From NCBI RefSeq assembly GCF_954871325.1, contig NC_088779.1, forward strand, positions 30,626,729 to 30,690,728: a DNA stretch of 64,000 nucleotides, written 5' to 3'. Positions within the stretch are counted from its first letter, which is position 1. Every line of letters begins with the position of its first letter. Origin of the DNA: Gordionus sp. m RMFG-2023. Taxonomy: Eukaryota; Nematomorpha; Gordioida; Chordodea; Parachordodidae. Of this stretch, positions 1 through 11,886 are shown piece by piece. The translations under genes and the position numbers were made by a program. The notes under the pieces were generated by a model that was not told the DNA's origin, made no database searches, and was given only the letters and a program-made list of their open reading frames with translations.

Positions 1-448
1 AAAGGCTATGTCAAAATAGATTTTCTTTTCTTAGTTACATTGCTCTGTTTTATAATTTTGTAACCAAATTCAAGTAATATAGGGGAGAAGTGCCATAAAT
101 GGCCATGTTTGAAGACTGGCCACCCTTTAACTTTTTTTCTATTGGACCGATTTCTCTCAAAATTAGTCAAAATGTGTATATTTATGATATTTACCTTACC
201 TAAGTTCACTTATTGAATAGAGCAATCCAATATAAAAATATTTTATAAAAACTGTTTTTGGTACCTCTTTCTGGAAAAATCACGTTACACATTTTTTTGT
301 TTGGTGAAAAAATTACTAATTTAGATTACTGATATTTTATATAAATATTATCCTTAGGCATTTAGCATTATTCACACTAAAAATAAGACTTTAAAAGTTT
401 TATTTAATAGACATATAGAGGCGCTTATTAATAATAAACAGGTGAGTA

Positions 449-1373
449 TTGTCTGGCCAGGCATTGACTGGCCAAAATCATACATTCATATTGAATTCCT
501 TATTTTTAACTCATTTTTGCAAACTAACAAAAGCATCCAAAACAAATAAAAATTTTTTAATATTAGACAATCATTGTTCACATTGCTCACTAAGATCAAT
601 AGATTTTTGCAGAGACAATGGAATAATCCTGTTCACCCTACCACCACACTGCTCCCACAAGTTACAACCACTAGATAAATCAATCTTTGAACCATTTAAA
701 AATTTTTATAATAACAGCATTGACAATTGGATGAGAAACCATGTAGTTAAATCATTTACCATATATGAAATACCATCAATTTTTAAAATGGAGCTTCCTA
801 AAGCTACAACCCCCAAAAATATTCAGAATGGATTTTTAGCCTGTGGGATATATCCCTTCAACCCTGATATATTCTCTGAAGATAGTTATTTAATATCTAA
901 TGATGATGATATGTCAGAATTATCCAATATTCCTCTGGCAGTGGGAAAATTAGCTTATTGTGATCCTGAAAATGATACAATAAATTCCACTCTTAGCCCT
1001 ATGCCTACCACTTCTGATAATGAGTTATGCTTAACATCATGTCATCAGCCCAATAATAATTTGAATTCACAATCTATTCTACCACATCCAATTTTATATA
1101 GCAATAATATTATCAAAAAAGACAAGAGGAGAAAGAAATTAGAAATTTTAACCTCATCACCTTATAAAAAACATAAATTAACAAATATTAAAAAAAACAA
1201 TAAAAAAAAATCTAAAGAAAACTAATGATGAGTGGCTTTGCATAATATGCAAGAAGGCATATTCAAAGAGCAAGAAAGGTGAAGAGTGGATTAAATGCCT
1301 GCAATGTGAAGAATGGGCCCATACTCAATGTACTAATAACAATGATTTATTTGTTTGTTATGTATGTAAATAA
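449..1373 (+). pseudogene. Truncated DDE transposase (pogo/Tigger) with C-terminal PHD-like zinc finger
   Basis: The 449-1225 frame encodes the second half of a pogo-type DDE domain: FLILDNHCSHCS, with the second catalytic Asp in the usual LDNHxSH context, then LPPHCSHKLQPLDKSIF and a GFLACGIYPFNP segment typical of Tigger transposases. A Lys/Ser-rich tail follows. About 8 bp after that stop, one frame over, 1233-1373 encodes a cysteine/histidine cluster (CIIC, CLQC-EEWAHTQC, CYVC) like the PHD-type finger found at the end of many Tigger proteins. The frame change and the missing N-terminal half make this a non-functional gene. No start is defended, because the first Met at 449 is internal to the original protein. 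Confidence 0.85.
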
Positions 1374-1437
1374 AGATACTATAATTGTTTCATTTATAAA
1401 TTAATAAAATGGCTTTCATTATTGTTGTGTATTAATA

Positions 1438-2090
1438 ATTGCCTAATTAAGTTTATTAAACATCATGAATGATTAAATTATTAAAAATCACTTTAACATG
1501 TAGATAGTTAAGATAATAATTTATAAAATTATTAAATAGATAGTGATTAATTTTATATTGAAATAAGAATGTTTAACAAAAAGATAATTAAGATATTAAT
1601 TTATAAAATATTATCATTAAATAGATGATGATAAATTTAGATGTTAATACTTATAATTAAATTTTTATTGTCTAAAAATTAAGAAATATTAACATGAAGT
1701 ATTTCTAATTGTAATATTTCATATTTATAATAAAATTCTAAATAATATATTGTCTAACTAAGTTTATAAAACATATATTTATAAATTGATGAATGATTAA
1801 ATTATTAAAATAGTCTATGACATGTAGATAGTTAAGATAATAATTTATAAAGTCATTAAATAGAGAGTGGTTAATTTTATATTGAAATTAAACTGTTTAA
1901 CAAAAAGATAATTAAGTTATTAATTTATAAAGTATCATTAAATGGATGATGAAAAATTTAGATGCTTATACTTATTAAATTAGTGTATAATTAAATTTTT
2001 ATATACCTAAAATGGAAAAATATATAAGATAGGTCTTTTGCAAGTATTTCATATTGTAATATTTCATATTTATAATAAAATTCTTAATTA
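1438..2090. repeat. Tandem duplication (about 310 bp x 2) inside the pogo element
   Basis: Two diverged copies (about 1438-1735 and 1752-2085) share ordered blocks: CATGTAGATAGTTAAGATAA, TTTAACAAAAAGATAATTAA, and a closing GTAATATTTCATATTTATAA. The repeat fills the non-coding 3' part of the transposon between the zinc finger and the right terminal repeat. Confidence 0.75.
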
Positions 2091-2324
2091 ATATATTATG
2101 GCCAGTTAACACATAGTATATGGCTATTGACTGGCCAGAAAAATAACTTTCACATAACCTCATCTAGCTCATAAACAATTATAGATAGAGCTTTAATTCA
2201 AATTTTATTTTAAAGATTAATAATTTGGCTACACATTGATTCAAATTTGTTTGGTTAAATCCTATTCTTATTACCTTTTTTTCAAAAAAGCAAAAACATG
2301 GCCATTCATGGCACTTCTCCCCTA

Positions 2325-2884
2325 CCTATTTTTTAATATTATATTTCATTACAAATTTAGCACAATATTTTCCATATTCTCAAGTTGCTGGCAATGTTTA
2401 TGCTCTGTAATTTCATAAGTTATAAATGTATTTTTTTATTATATTTTACTAAATTTGAGCATAAAACGTAGTATAAGGTAAGACAAAGATTTAGATTATT
2501 TTGGAATTAAATAATTTTTGTATAAAATGCTAAATTAGTCATCATTACTTACTAACAAGAAAAGACAAAGACTATGAAAGAAAAACAAAATATTATAATG
2601 CAGATATCAAATATCATTTCCTTCAACAAAAGATTAATCAAATAACCTTCATTCTATAGGCTAATTTAATTTTTTTTGAAAATTGGGGAATTATCTAGGG
2701 TATTTTGTCATGATCCTCTCGTTCAGGATTTTTTTGCCTTCCAAATAAATAGGTAAATTCTATGATCTAAAATGTTTTCTAAAATATACAATAGGATGCA
2801 TGCATATATAATAAAAATCATTAATTCTTAATGCATAACCTGAAATCCATTTGCGAATTAATAGACCATTTTAAAATTTACAAG
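2325..2884. other. Gene-free AT-rich stretch
   Basis: I see no coding similarity, RNA gene or clear repeat boundary here. The sequence is AT-rich with short homopolymer runs. Confidence 0.5.
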
Positions 2885-3062
2885 AACCAAAAAGTAACTT
2901 ATAAAGTAACTGTAACTAATAACTAGTTACATTTATAAAAATGTAAATACTTTAACTAATTATATTTTTACCAATGTAACTAATTTAACTAGTTATATTT
3001 TTACAAATGTAACTAGTAATTATAACTAGTTATGTTTCAAAAGTAAATTTAACAACACTAGC
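2885..3062. repeat. AACTAGTTA-rich repeat ending in an hAT-like terminus
   Basis: Repeated AACTAGTTA/TAACTAGT blocks end in TTTAACAACACTAG. The same arrangement recurs at about 59728-59815. The CAACACTA end matches the terminus of the TAGTGTTG MITE family seen elsewhere in the window, so this is probably a fragment of a non-autonomous hAT element. No left end was found. Confidence 0.45.
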
Positions 3063-3179
3063 ATATATAAACCCATAATTCCCTCAGGTAATTGTATTTC
3101 ATGTATTTAATAAATAAATCAAAAATACGCATATATATTTGTTAAATAAGTGATCGATATTATTTTATATTAACGTTTT

Positions 3180-4020
3180 ATTTTAACTTTGAATTTGATT
3201 TATTTTTTTTGATATCAGTTTAAATTTAAATTTAAACGAACATTTTTATTTTATATAATTGGTTATTTGATGATTTATTTATTGTTCAAAAAGGATATAA
3301 AAGGAATTTTTAATTTTTTTGGTTTAAAGGATAATAATAAAATGTAATTCAAGATAATAAAATTAATAAAATGTAATTTATACTATACAATGACATATAA
3401 CAATACCTAGACTGACGATTCATTCATTCATTAAAATGCATTTTTAAGCGTCGTTAAAAGCAAATCAGCTGTACCCGCCATTTTGGTAACCTTTATAATA
3501 ATTATTTTCATGTTAAAAACTACTATTAAATTGATAACTTGCTTCCTTGTTATCTCGATTCAGGAACTTCTTTAACAAAGTTTGCATCAGATATAGGGAA
3601 TAAATTGGGCTTTCGTTTAAAATTTTAATATTAATAACGGTAACCAAGATGGTGTCCCTAGCTGATTTGTATCGATGTACACTTTTAATGAATGAATCGT
3701 CAGTCTAGGTATTATTATGCGTCATTGAATTTATAATAATAAAATAAAAGGAAAATGTGACTTAATTTTAATATGAATGTAATAATATAGAAAAAGAGAA
3801 AAATTTAAATTTAAATGAACATTTTTATTTTACATAATTGGTTATTTATTTATTGTTCAAAAAAGATATAAATGGAATTTTTATTTGGTTTGTAGGATAA
3901 TAATAAAATGTAATTCATGATAATAAATATACTAAAATGTAATTTATAATAATAAAATAAAAGAAAAATGTCACTTATTTTAATATGAATATTGTAATAA
4001 TATATATAAAAAAGAGAATT
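3180..4020. repeat. Tandem duplication, one copy carrying a MITE insertion
   Basis: The block from about 3215 to 3387, continued at 3728-3800, matches the block at about 3808-4015. Shared landmarks are GAACATTTTTATTTTA, TAATTGGTTATTT, TTATTGTTCAAAAA and TAATAATAAAATAAAAG. The first copy is split by a 340-bp MITE (3388-3727). The second is an unsplit, empty-site version at the same place. Confidence 0.7.
3388..3727 (+). mobile_element. MITE family A (CAATGAC ends), copy 1
   Basis: The copy starts CAATGACATATAACAATACC and ends ...GTCATTG. It has long subterminal inverted repeats built on CCTAGACTGACGATTCATTC. The inner part has the family landmarks CAAATCAGCTGTACCCGCCA and GTAACCAAGATGG. It sits inside one half of a local tandem duplication; the other half shows the empty target. 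Flanking AATTTATA-like sequence is consistent with an 8-bp target duplication that has decayed. There is no coding capacity. Confidence 0.85.
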
Positions 4021-4381
4021 AATAATAATTCTATGTTAATTCTTCAATATTTTAAAAATAATGAACCAAAATTTTATATTATAATTAAAAATTTATATGA
4101 GAAATAATCCGTTAGTTGGCGTTTAATATTTTATAAATTTTGAATACATTGCCGTTTTTCAAAGGCATGATTGGTAATATGTTAAAGTCACGTGACTTGT
4201 AAGATTTGACACACATTTATATGTAACACGCTTGAATGCTATAAAATTGTTATATTTTGTCTCTAAATAAAAAAAAATAAACAATTAATATTGATACCAC
4301 ATTAACATAATTTAAAGTTTCCTTTATTCATAACATAACTATTAATTATACCATAATAAATTATACAGTAAAACATGAGAT

Positions 4382-4620
4382 GCAAGGAAGGAAGAAAGGA
4401 AGAAAGGAAGAAAGGAAGAAAGGAAGAAAGGAAGAAAGGAAGAAAGGAAAGGAAAGGAAAGAAAAGGAAAAGGAAAGGAAAGAAAGGAAGGAAGGAAGGA
4501 AGGAAGGAAGGAAGGAAGGAAGGAAGGAAGGAAGGAAGGAAGGAAGGAAGGAAGGAAGGAAGGAAGGAAGGAAGGAAGGAAGGAAGGAAGGAAGGAAAGA
4601 AGGAAGGAAGGAAGGAAGGA
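4382..4620. repeat. (GGAA)n / (GAAA)n microsatellite, about 240 bp
   Basis: Nearly pure GGAA repeat, with a GGAAGAAA variant part at the left. Both strands give low-complexity open frames (Lys/Arg/Glu-rich) with no sign of being genes. Confidence 0.95.
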
Positions 4621-5039
4621 TAAAATTAAAATAAAATAATTAAAGGAAAAAGAAAAATTAAAAGAAAAGGTTTAAAACGAAATTACATCCAAAATAAAAT
4701 ACTTTCCCAAAATATTAGAAAGTGTTCTAATATTCACAAATTCTCAATTATATATCTTTCTTAAAATCATTTACATTATCTGTTAATTTAAATAATCTTG
4801 AAAAAGTTTGAATAAGCCATTTCTTTTTTGTTTAAAAGTACATCTGAAACAATTTGAATAAGACATTTCTTGTTTAACTGAATAATTACCAAATACTATA
4901 TTTTATTTCCTATTAATGCCAGAGTTGTTAAATTATCTATATACCAAAAATGTCATATCTGTACCTAGATACTATTTAAGAGTATCGATATCTGTTTTAA
5001 GATACTTTTTAGATACATTTTGATATACTGTAATTTAGC
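4621..5039. other. Gene-free AT-rich stretch
   Basis: A short imperfect palindrome built on AGTATCGATATCT lies near 4980-5000. Nothing else is recognised. Confidence 0.4.
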
Positions 5040-5620
5040 CAGGGCTTCAAACCGAACCGTACCACGAAACCGGAACGAACCGTTAATTTACTCATCCATA
5101 AACGAACCGTTATAAAGAAAATATGAAGAGAGCTAAAGTAACCGTTATATAAATATTTTGAAATTATAAATTATCAACCAAAATTTTTAACTTTCCTTGG
5201 GGGCAAATTAAAATTCGTGATTTTTTTACAAATTAAATTTTTTTTTTTTACAATTAAATCACCAATATCTTCATATCAATAAATTACCAAGTTTATTGTT
5301 TTTACTTTATATATTCAAATTTGATAGAGATTAGTCAAATTACTAATTAATTGGATAAATCCTCATGGTTAAATTAAATAAGGAATTATAAAAATATAAA
5401 TTAAACAGATTTTTCTCTAAGATAAATATTTATGGTTTTATAATTAATTTTTTTTAAAAAAAAAATTTATAAAAACCGGAACGAACCTAAAAGAACCGTT
5501 GTAAATTCCAAACTTAGCCTATATGAATTTCTTTAAAAAAAAGAAAGAACAAAACATTTATAAAATTTTAAACTAAAAGCCGAAACCGAACCGAACCGCT
5601 ATACTTGGTTCAAAGCGAAT
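5040..5620. mobile_element. GAACCG-rich repeat, possible hAT-type MITE
   Basis: CAGGGCTTCAAACCGAACCG at the left and several further GAACCG/AACCGGAACG blocks (for example near 5475 and 5583) give this stretch a distinct composition. Such ends are common in non-autonomous hAT elements, but I could not find a matching right terminus or a target duplication, so the limits are approximate. Confidence 0.35.
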
Positions 5621-5751
5621 TTAGGCGCTTTTTTTTTAAATCTTAAAAATAAAAACAGTTTGGATACAAAATTCATTTTATCTCATATGAACATAAAATT
5701 TAATTAATAATACATATATTTAAAAAATATTTTAAAAAAATATATATACAC

Positions 5752-6067
5752 CAATGACATATATAATACCTAGACTGACGATTCATTCATTAAAATGCTT
5801 TTTTAAGCGTCGGTAAAAGCAAATCAGCTGGACCCGCCATTTTGGTAACACGTATAGTAATTATTCTCATGTTAAAAACTACTATTAAATTGAGAACTTG
5901 CTTCCTTATTATTTTGATGATTCAATAATTCTTCAATAAAGTTTACATCAGATATAGGAATAAATTAGGCTCTCGTTTAAAATTTTAATAATGATTAGTG
6001 TAACCAAGATGGCGTCTCCAGCTGATTTGCATTGATGTACACTTTTAATGAATGAATCGTCTCATTG
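5752..6067 (+). mobile_element. MITE family A, copy 2, with perfect 8-bp target duplication
   Basis: Same family as the copy at 3388, with a shortened right end. It is flanked by the exact direct repeat ATATACAC (5744-5751 and 6068-6075), which fixes both ends and points to the hAT superfamily (8-bp duplications). It borders a LINE fragment. Confidence 0.9.
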
Positions 6068-6219
6068 ATATACACATTGCAAATAAGAACTGGTTAAATG
6101 ATTTAGACAACATTTCAATGGACATAACCTCCACTCCACACAGAAGTTATCCAAAAATGCTTTTAAGATAATTTTATGGAAAAAAAATCGACAATTTAGA
6201 TAAGGACACTTCGTCTGGC

Positions 6220-6730
6220 CTCTTCATCAAACACACCTGTCCCCATTAATTTTCAAACCTATACCACCCAATAAGTTATAAAGAACCCCATTCACCCCAT
6301 ATCAGGCAACTACAATTGAATTACCTAGTGTAATTCTCACATCTTACCCAACAGAATTTACCCCAGAGGAAATGAGAAAAGCAATCTCCACCTTTCAAAA
6401 ATATTCTGCACATGGTTTTGAAGGCATGAGATCGATATCAGGACCTAACCACCCCTATTTTAAGTTCTAAAACTTCGCTACTTAACAGTGTAACTATCCT
6501 TTATAACAGGATCTTACATGGTGACGATCCTATCTCCGAACAGCCAATTCTGTTTGAAGCAAAGCTAAATCGCTCTTACAAAACCCAACAAAGACCCTAA
6601 GCCCAATTGCGATAGGAATTCTCTTCAAGAGATTAGTATCAAAATTAATCTTGGCTCGATGAGAAAGGCTCCACAATTCTCACTTCCATTCAGCGAGGGG
6701 TTGGGTGTCAAAGGTGGCTGTATGTATCCC
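6220..6730 (+). mobile_element. Non-LTR retrotransposon (LINE) reverse-transcriptase fragment
   Basis: In several frames the sequence gives diagnostic RT pieces in order: FTPEEMRKAISTFQKYSAHG followed by FEGMRSISG (about 6354-6440; the pattern before the RT palm, usually GSAxGxDGxR), PIAIGILFKRLVSKLILAR (about 6603-6658; usually RPIAIGxxLxRLxSKxI), then FSEGLGVKGGC (about 6688-6720; usually GVGxxGGxEAxVH). The pieces are out of frame with one another, so this is a decayed 5'-truncated copy. Similar elements are the R2-like/CR1-like LINEs; the exact clade is uncertain. Confidence 0.75.
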
Positions 6731-7085
6731 TTTTCATTCATTATTTGTCTTAATTTTATTACTATTTACTTTTTTAAACATTCTCTCTTTAAATCCCTTT
6801 ATTTTGGCATTCTATATACCCTCTTTCATAATTTATATCATTTATTTTCATTATGACAAATACAATATCTCTAAATAAAATTTTCTGGTGCCAGCCAGAC
6901 GGCAAAAAAAAAGAAAGAAAAAAATAAATAATTTAACATGGGGATTCAAAATATTTTTAAATATTTTTTTAAAAAAAAGGTTAAGTATAAAACGCGGGGA
7001 TTCAAGATCTCAAATCCCCACTTTGGGATTCCCAATCCTACATGATTCCGTATCCCATACATATTTATAAATATTATTGTAATGT

Positions 7086-8690
7086 ATATTTTAGCGGGCA
7101 AATGTGTCATTTTTTTCAACCTTCAATCATTTTTGAAAATTTTACCAGAAATTTATTCAATTATGTTTGGAATACCTTACCCTATGAATTTCAGACAACT
7201 TTGCCTCGAACCTTTGAACTCAATATAATTTTTATATTAGTATTTCCATAGATTTTTTTACATAAATTATAAATTCCTAACACAGATATTTCCAACATGC
7301 TAAAATACGCTCAAAAAATGATTTATTAAAGGTGAAAAAATAACACATTTGCAGCTAATATTATATAAAATTTTGTTTATTTTGATTGGAAAGTTTTTAA
7401 ATAACATTAGTTTTCTGAAAGGAAGGATGGAAGTAATTAGGAGTTGATTTACCTTAAATTTCTTTAAACCTTTAAAGATGCAATAAATGACAGATTGCTG
7501 GATAAAAAATAACAGATTGCTGGAAAAAAAACACATAGCCGCTAATATATATATATAATATAAAATTTTCAATTATTATAATTATTTTTAATATATAAAA
7601 AGTTTCAAAAGAACTAAACATTTTTTTTTAAAAAATGTAATTTAATAATGTTGATGCTGCACAAGGTAATTCTAAATCATGTTGCTCCAAGCAGTGTTGT
7701 TAAAGCATCTAACTCAGCTATAAAACGGCTTGGCCAAGTTTTTAGTCTAAAAAAAATAGTCTCTATCATTGGGCAAAATTTAGATGTTTAATTTTTCCTT
7801 GACCATGCAATATTGAAGTTGGTCATAGTTAGGTGATTTAACATCATTAGTCATGAACTGCAAATAAAATAAATATCCTAGCATTATGAGTAGATTAACC
7901 TTTCAATACCCCCTTGTGGATTGATTTTGACAAACCCTAAAATTTGAATATAATCTCCATCACTATTAATTCCTACGATTTTATATATTTTTAATAATAA
8001 AAGCAAAGGTTTGAAAAAAAAATTTATATTAATAATAATTTATTTTAATTTCTAAAAAAATAAATTATTTATAACTCCTTTTTTAAACTCTATAAATTTT
8101 ATATATGAAAAATAGCTTTTCACTTTTTAATTTATTCAATCTATCTCATCCATAATATTGATTTTATATATTTTTCAAAATATTTAAGACTTTTTTTTCC
8201 ATATTATATTAAATAAGGTTTAAAGAAATTTAAGGTAAATCAACTCCTAATTCCTTCCCTTCCATTCCCTTCAGAAAACTATTGTTATTAAAAACTATAA
8301 ATAAACAAAATTGTATATATGTTAGCCTTAGCGGCAAATGTGTTATTTTTTTCACTTTTAAATCATTTTTTGAGCGTATTTCAGCATGTTGGAAAATATC
8401 TATGTTAGGAAATTAGCATTAATTTCGATTCATTTATAATTTATATGAAAAAAAAATCTATGGAAAAAAAATTAATATAAATTCTATTGAGTTCTCTAAA
8501 GTTCGCGGAAAAAATTGTCTGAAATTCATAGGGTTAGGTATTCCAAACATAATGGAATACGTTTCCAGTAAAATCAGATTTTTGAATTTTAAAAAAAAGG
8601 CCCTCAAAAATGATTGAAAGGTGAAAAAAGGATAGCGCATTTCCGGAAAAAAATACATTGCCGTTAACATATACAATACTCTTATGATTG
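7086..8690. repeat. Large inverted repeat (foldback), arms about 390 and 480 bp
   Basis: The left arm (about 7086-7476) is the reverse complement of the right arm (about 8208-8690). Shared landmarks in the left-arm direction are TATGTTTGGAATACCT, CCTATGAATTTCAGACAA, CCAACATG-TAAAATACGCTC, ATAACACATTTG and GAGTTGATTTACCTTAAATT. The spacer of about 730 bp is unique AT-rich DNA with a TGTTGTTAAA motif near 7697. Parts of each arm recur at 16607-16985, so the arms are copies of a dispersed non-autonomous element (ends like GCGGCAAATGTG). Confidence 0.75.
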
Positions 8691-9985
8691 AAAGTGGCAG
8701 AAGATTTTCAGATAAATAATCATTTAATCCTCCATGTCATGTGATACCAATTTCGAGATGCACTCCCCCACTAGATTATTGAAGGGTCAAATAACAACTC
8801 GATTTGAATTTTAAAATATTCTTATATCAATTTTTCAAAATCAAATTTGAGGATTTTTATTTTAAATTTCTTATATCTTATTTCAAATGTTTATATAAAT
8901 ATAAAATTATTTAATTATTTAATAAAATATAGATAGTTTACGTTTCTATTCTGCTGAGAACAATCTCAATAAAACTTAAAATATATTTTATTTAATGATC
9001 AGATTCATATTATAATCGTATAATTAAGGATTCATCAATAACTTGTTTTTGATAATCAACTTCTTTTAATAAATATATAAGATGTCTTTAATAAAAATTT
9101 ATCCATTTATAATCCTAATAATAATTTGGCAGAGTTAAATTTTAATTTAAGCGTTACATACCAGCAGTTACATTTATTTTATATTAAATATGCATTCGAT
9201 ACTTATCCGAATCGGTGCCTATATTCCTAGAGCCTAAGATAAAATATATTTTTTTTTTAAAAAAAAATAAAATTAGGGATTTAAAATAATTACAAAAAAA
9301 TTATTTTTCTAAATGTAAAGATGAAAACTGATTTATTAGGTATTTTTTTTTTAAATCGATTCTTTAAAATATTTAATAAATTATCCAAACAAAACAGTTT
9401 TGTATTTTTGGTTTTTTATGAAGGTCATTTCGAGTAATAATAAATGAATATTGAAAGTTGACAAAATTGGTTCTAACAATTTTTTTTTGTTTGTTAGGTT
9501 ATTTTTAAATATAACAAATATAAATATTTAAGATTTTCTAAAAAAATGTATTTATATTAAATTTTTGTTTATAATATGGAGCTCGGAAAAGGAATTACTG
9601 GTGACATCAAAGCCTTAATCCCATGCCAATTCTCTGTCTTCCTTTTATTTTGTGTATAAGTGTTATAATGGTCTTTTACCATTTGCTGAGTTTAGCCTTA
9701 AGGGTTCTAGAGTAATGAAATCTCAAGATTATTTGCCGATAATCTATACATTGTGTCATTTCCCTTTACAAAATTTTCAGGAAAATTTAATAAATACGCA
9801 TTTTTTATTTAAACCAGGCACATCGAACCGAAGGTTCTAAACGTGTTCCGGGAACAGAACTTGGGGAAAATTTTGAAACAAGCGCAGAATGGGAATCGTG
9901 ATTCTGGAAAAAGTTCCTGAAAGCAGTTTCTAATGGCTCATTTACATATTTATAAAACTCAACAATGATTTTTGCTTTAAGTTGG
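8691..9985. other. Gene-free stretch
   Basis: AT-rich sequence. A GAACCGAAGGTTC/GGAACAGAAC block near 9820-9915 has weak internal symmetry that could be an eroded MITE. No gene is supported. Confidence 0.4.
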
Positions 9986-10034
9986 CCCTAACCCTAACCC
10001 TAACCCTAACCCTAACCCTAACCCTAACCCTAAC
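9986..10034. repeat. Interstitial telomeric repeat (CCCTAA)n, about 8 units
   Basis: Perfect CCCTAA repeats on the + strand, TTAGGG on the other. This is the telomere motif of vertebrates and many invertebrates. It is internal here, flanked by ordinary AT-rich DNA, so it is an interstitial tract and not a chromosome end. Confidence 0.95.
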
Positions 10035-10229
10035 TTGTCGAAAATCAAATCTACAATGACGTCATTCGTATATAAATAAAAGGTAGTCTTCTCAGAAAAA
10101 AATTTGTTTATATTTATAAAATAGATAAAAAAAAAATAAAATAAAAGCCCAATAATTAAAAATCGCTTAAATATTTTATGCATTAATTATTTTGCCTATA
10201 TTTGTAAAAAAAAAATTGAAATAAAACAA

Positions 10230-10520
10230 TGTGGTTCAACTCATTTAGCCAATGTCCGTTTCAGTGTGCTGACATATTCGTAGCAGAGATAATTTGGTGC
10301 AGAGAAATTTCGGCACAAAGCAACAATTCTTCTCCGTCAACTCAATTGGGCACAGAGACAATTGGATGTAGCGATAGGCGCATGTTAATTAGGCACGGAA
10401 CAAATTGACTCAACAGCATTTCGGCAAAATAAACACTTAAAGGGCCTAAAACAATGTGCCTCTTAGGTGCCCCGACAAATTGATGAGCAAATATTCAGCC
10501 TATTATACCTGATGATTTTT
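10230..10520. repeat. Degenerate GGCACAGAGACAATTGG-type repeat
   Basis: Short related phrases recur at irregular spacing: GGTGCAGAGAAATTTCGGCA, GGGCACAGAGACAATTGG, GGCACGGAACAAATTG, GTGCCCCGACAAATTG. This looks like an old minisatellite with a unit near 20-25 bp. No coding frame is evident. Confidence 0.45.
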
Positions 10521-10699
10521 ATTATCACCTTGAACAAGGAAAATTTTTCTTGATCAATTTATGGCACAAATCATTAAAAATAAGATAATTCTGGTTAATT
10601 GTCCTGCGCCGAATTGAAGTGATACTAAAGAAATATGGTCTGTTAAAAAGTATACAGTCAAATTGAATCAGAGGAAAGAAAGGAGTATGGCAAACCATA

Positions 10700-11080
10700 T
10701 GTTAAGCGTCAGCAATATAAAAAATTTTCTACTGCAAATCATTTTGAGAGCGTTTTTTTCAAATTTTAGAAATTTGATTTTACCGAAAATGTGTTTCAGC
10801 ATGTTTAGAGTCACTACCACCTTATGATTTTTAGACAATTATGACAAGAATTTCTGATCTATATAATTTATACACCTTTTTTTTTGCCTAGAATTTTTAT
10901 ATAAATGATAAATAACTAAAAAGCTTAACGGCAAACGTTGCCTGAAATTTATAAGTTACTCTGACCGAACTTACTGAGAAACATTTCCGCTATAGTCCAG
11001 ACATGTTAAATTAAAAAATAACACGCCCAAAAAGATTTAAAGTTTAAAGGTATACAAATAAAATTGTATAATTATGCGAA
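10700..11080. repeat. Very degenerate relative of the foldback-arm element
   Basis: Landmarks such as TTTGAGAGCGTTTTTTTC, TTTGATTTTACCG and ATAACACGCCCAAAAAGATT resemble the arms at 7086-8690 and the copy at 16607. Divergence is high and the ends are uncertain. Confidence 0.35.
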
Positions 11081-11533
11081 TAGAACACGAATTATAATTT
11101 TAATGGTGATTCTCTAAGACATGAGATTGAGAATAGGATTATCAGGAATAAGGGCATAATTGTTTATTCTTTTGATATCTATTTTTTTTCTACGAGGGCT
11201 GAGAGCACCCATAATGGGGGGGGGGCTAGCGCCACACATCTCCTACGAAGAAGATGCTTACGTACAAACCAAAATACAATCTTTATAGATTATGTATTGT
11301 ATTGGAGTATAGCTCTGTTCTTTTTCCTAATCATAAATCATAGTGCAAAAACACGAGTATGCGCATACTTTGAAAGTTTTATTTTAAATTTCAATTAAAA
11401 AGAATTATCGAAGTATATAGATATAATCAACAAAATATTTTTGCTAGATTGGTTCTTCCTCTTTATAATTTCATCCTTTCATTGATTCGAATTAATTTTT
11501 TTTTTCCTTGCGAAATTAAGGGCCATATACAAC

Positions 11534-11886
11534 CAAATGACATATAATAATACCTAGACTGAAGATGCGTTCCTTATTATGCACTTGAAAGCGTCTTTGA
11601 GTGCAAAATCAGCTGGACCCGCCATTTTGGTAACCCAATATAGTAATTATTCTCATGTTAAAAACTACCGTTAAATTGATAATTTGCTTTCCTTATATTG
11701 TCTTGATGATCGGGCAATTCTTTTAACAAAGTTTGCGTCAGGGCATAGGAATAAATTGGCCTCTCGTTTTAAATTTTTTAATAATGATATGGGTAATAAA
11801 AATGGCGTCCCCAGCTGTTTTCATTGATTTACACTTTTAATTTAATGAACGCATCGTCAGTCTAGGTATTATTATTATGTCCATTG
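11534..11886 (+). mobile_element. MITE family A, copy 3, near-perfect target duplication
   Basis: Family landmarks AATACCTAGACTGA, CAGCTGGACCCGCCATTTTG and CGCATCGTCAGTCTAGGTAT are present. Flanks TATACAAC (11526-11533) and TATACATC (11887-11894) match at 7 of 8 positions. Confidence 0.88.

Larger units (their letters stand above)
82..2322 (+). mobile_element. pogo/Tigger-like DNA transposon, internally deleted
   Basis: Both ends carry an inverted repeat of about 28 bp: GGGGAGAAGTGCCATAAATG at the left, and its reverse complement with one visible mismatch at the right. Each end is flanked by TA (80-81 and 2323-2324), the target duplication of the Tc1/mariner-pogo superfamily. At about 2.24 kb the element holds only the C-terminal half of a DDE transposase and a zinc finger, so the DNA-binding part and the first catalytic Asp are missing. 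CTGGCCA palindromes recur near both ends (for example 115, 453, 468, 2100 and 2131) and may be transposase-binding sites (inference). The nearly matched ends suggest a moderately recent insertion. Confidence 0.88.

Noticed and set aside
4375-4634. Open frames of Lys/Arg/Glu/Gly across the GGAA repeat
   Set aside because: Read-through of a microsatellite in more than one frame; no family, no context.
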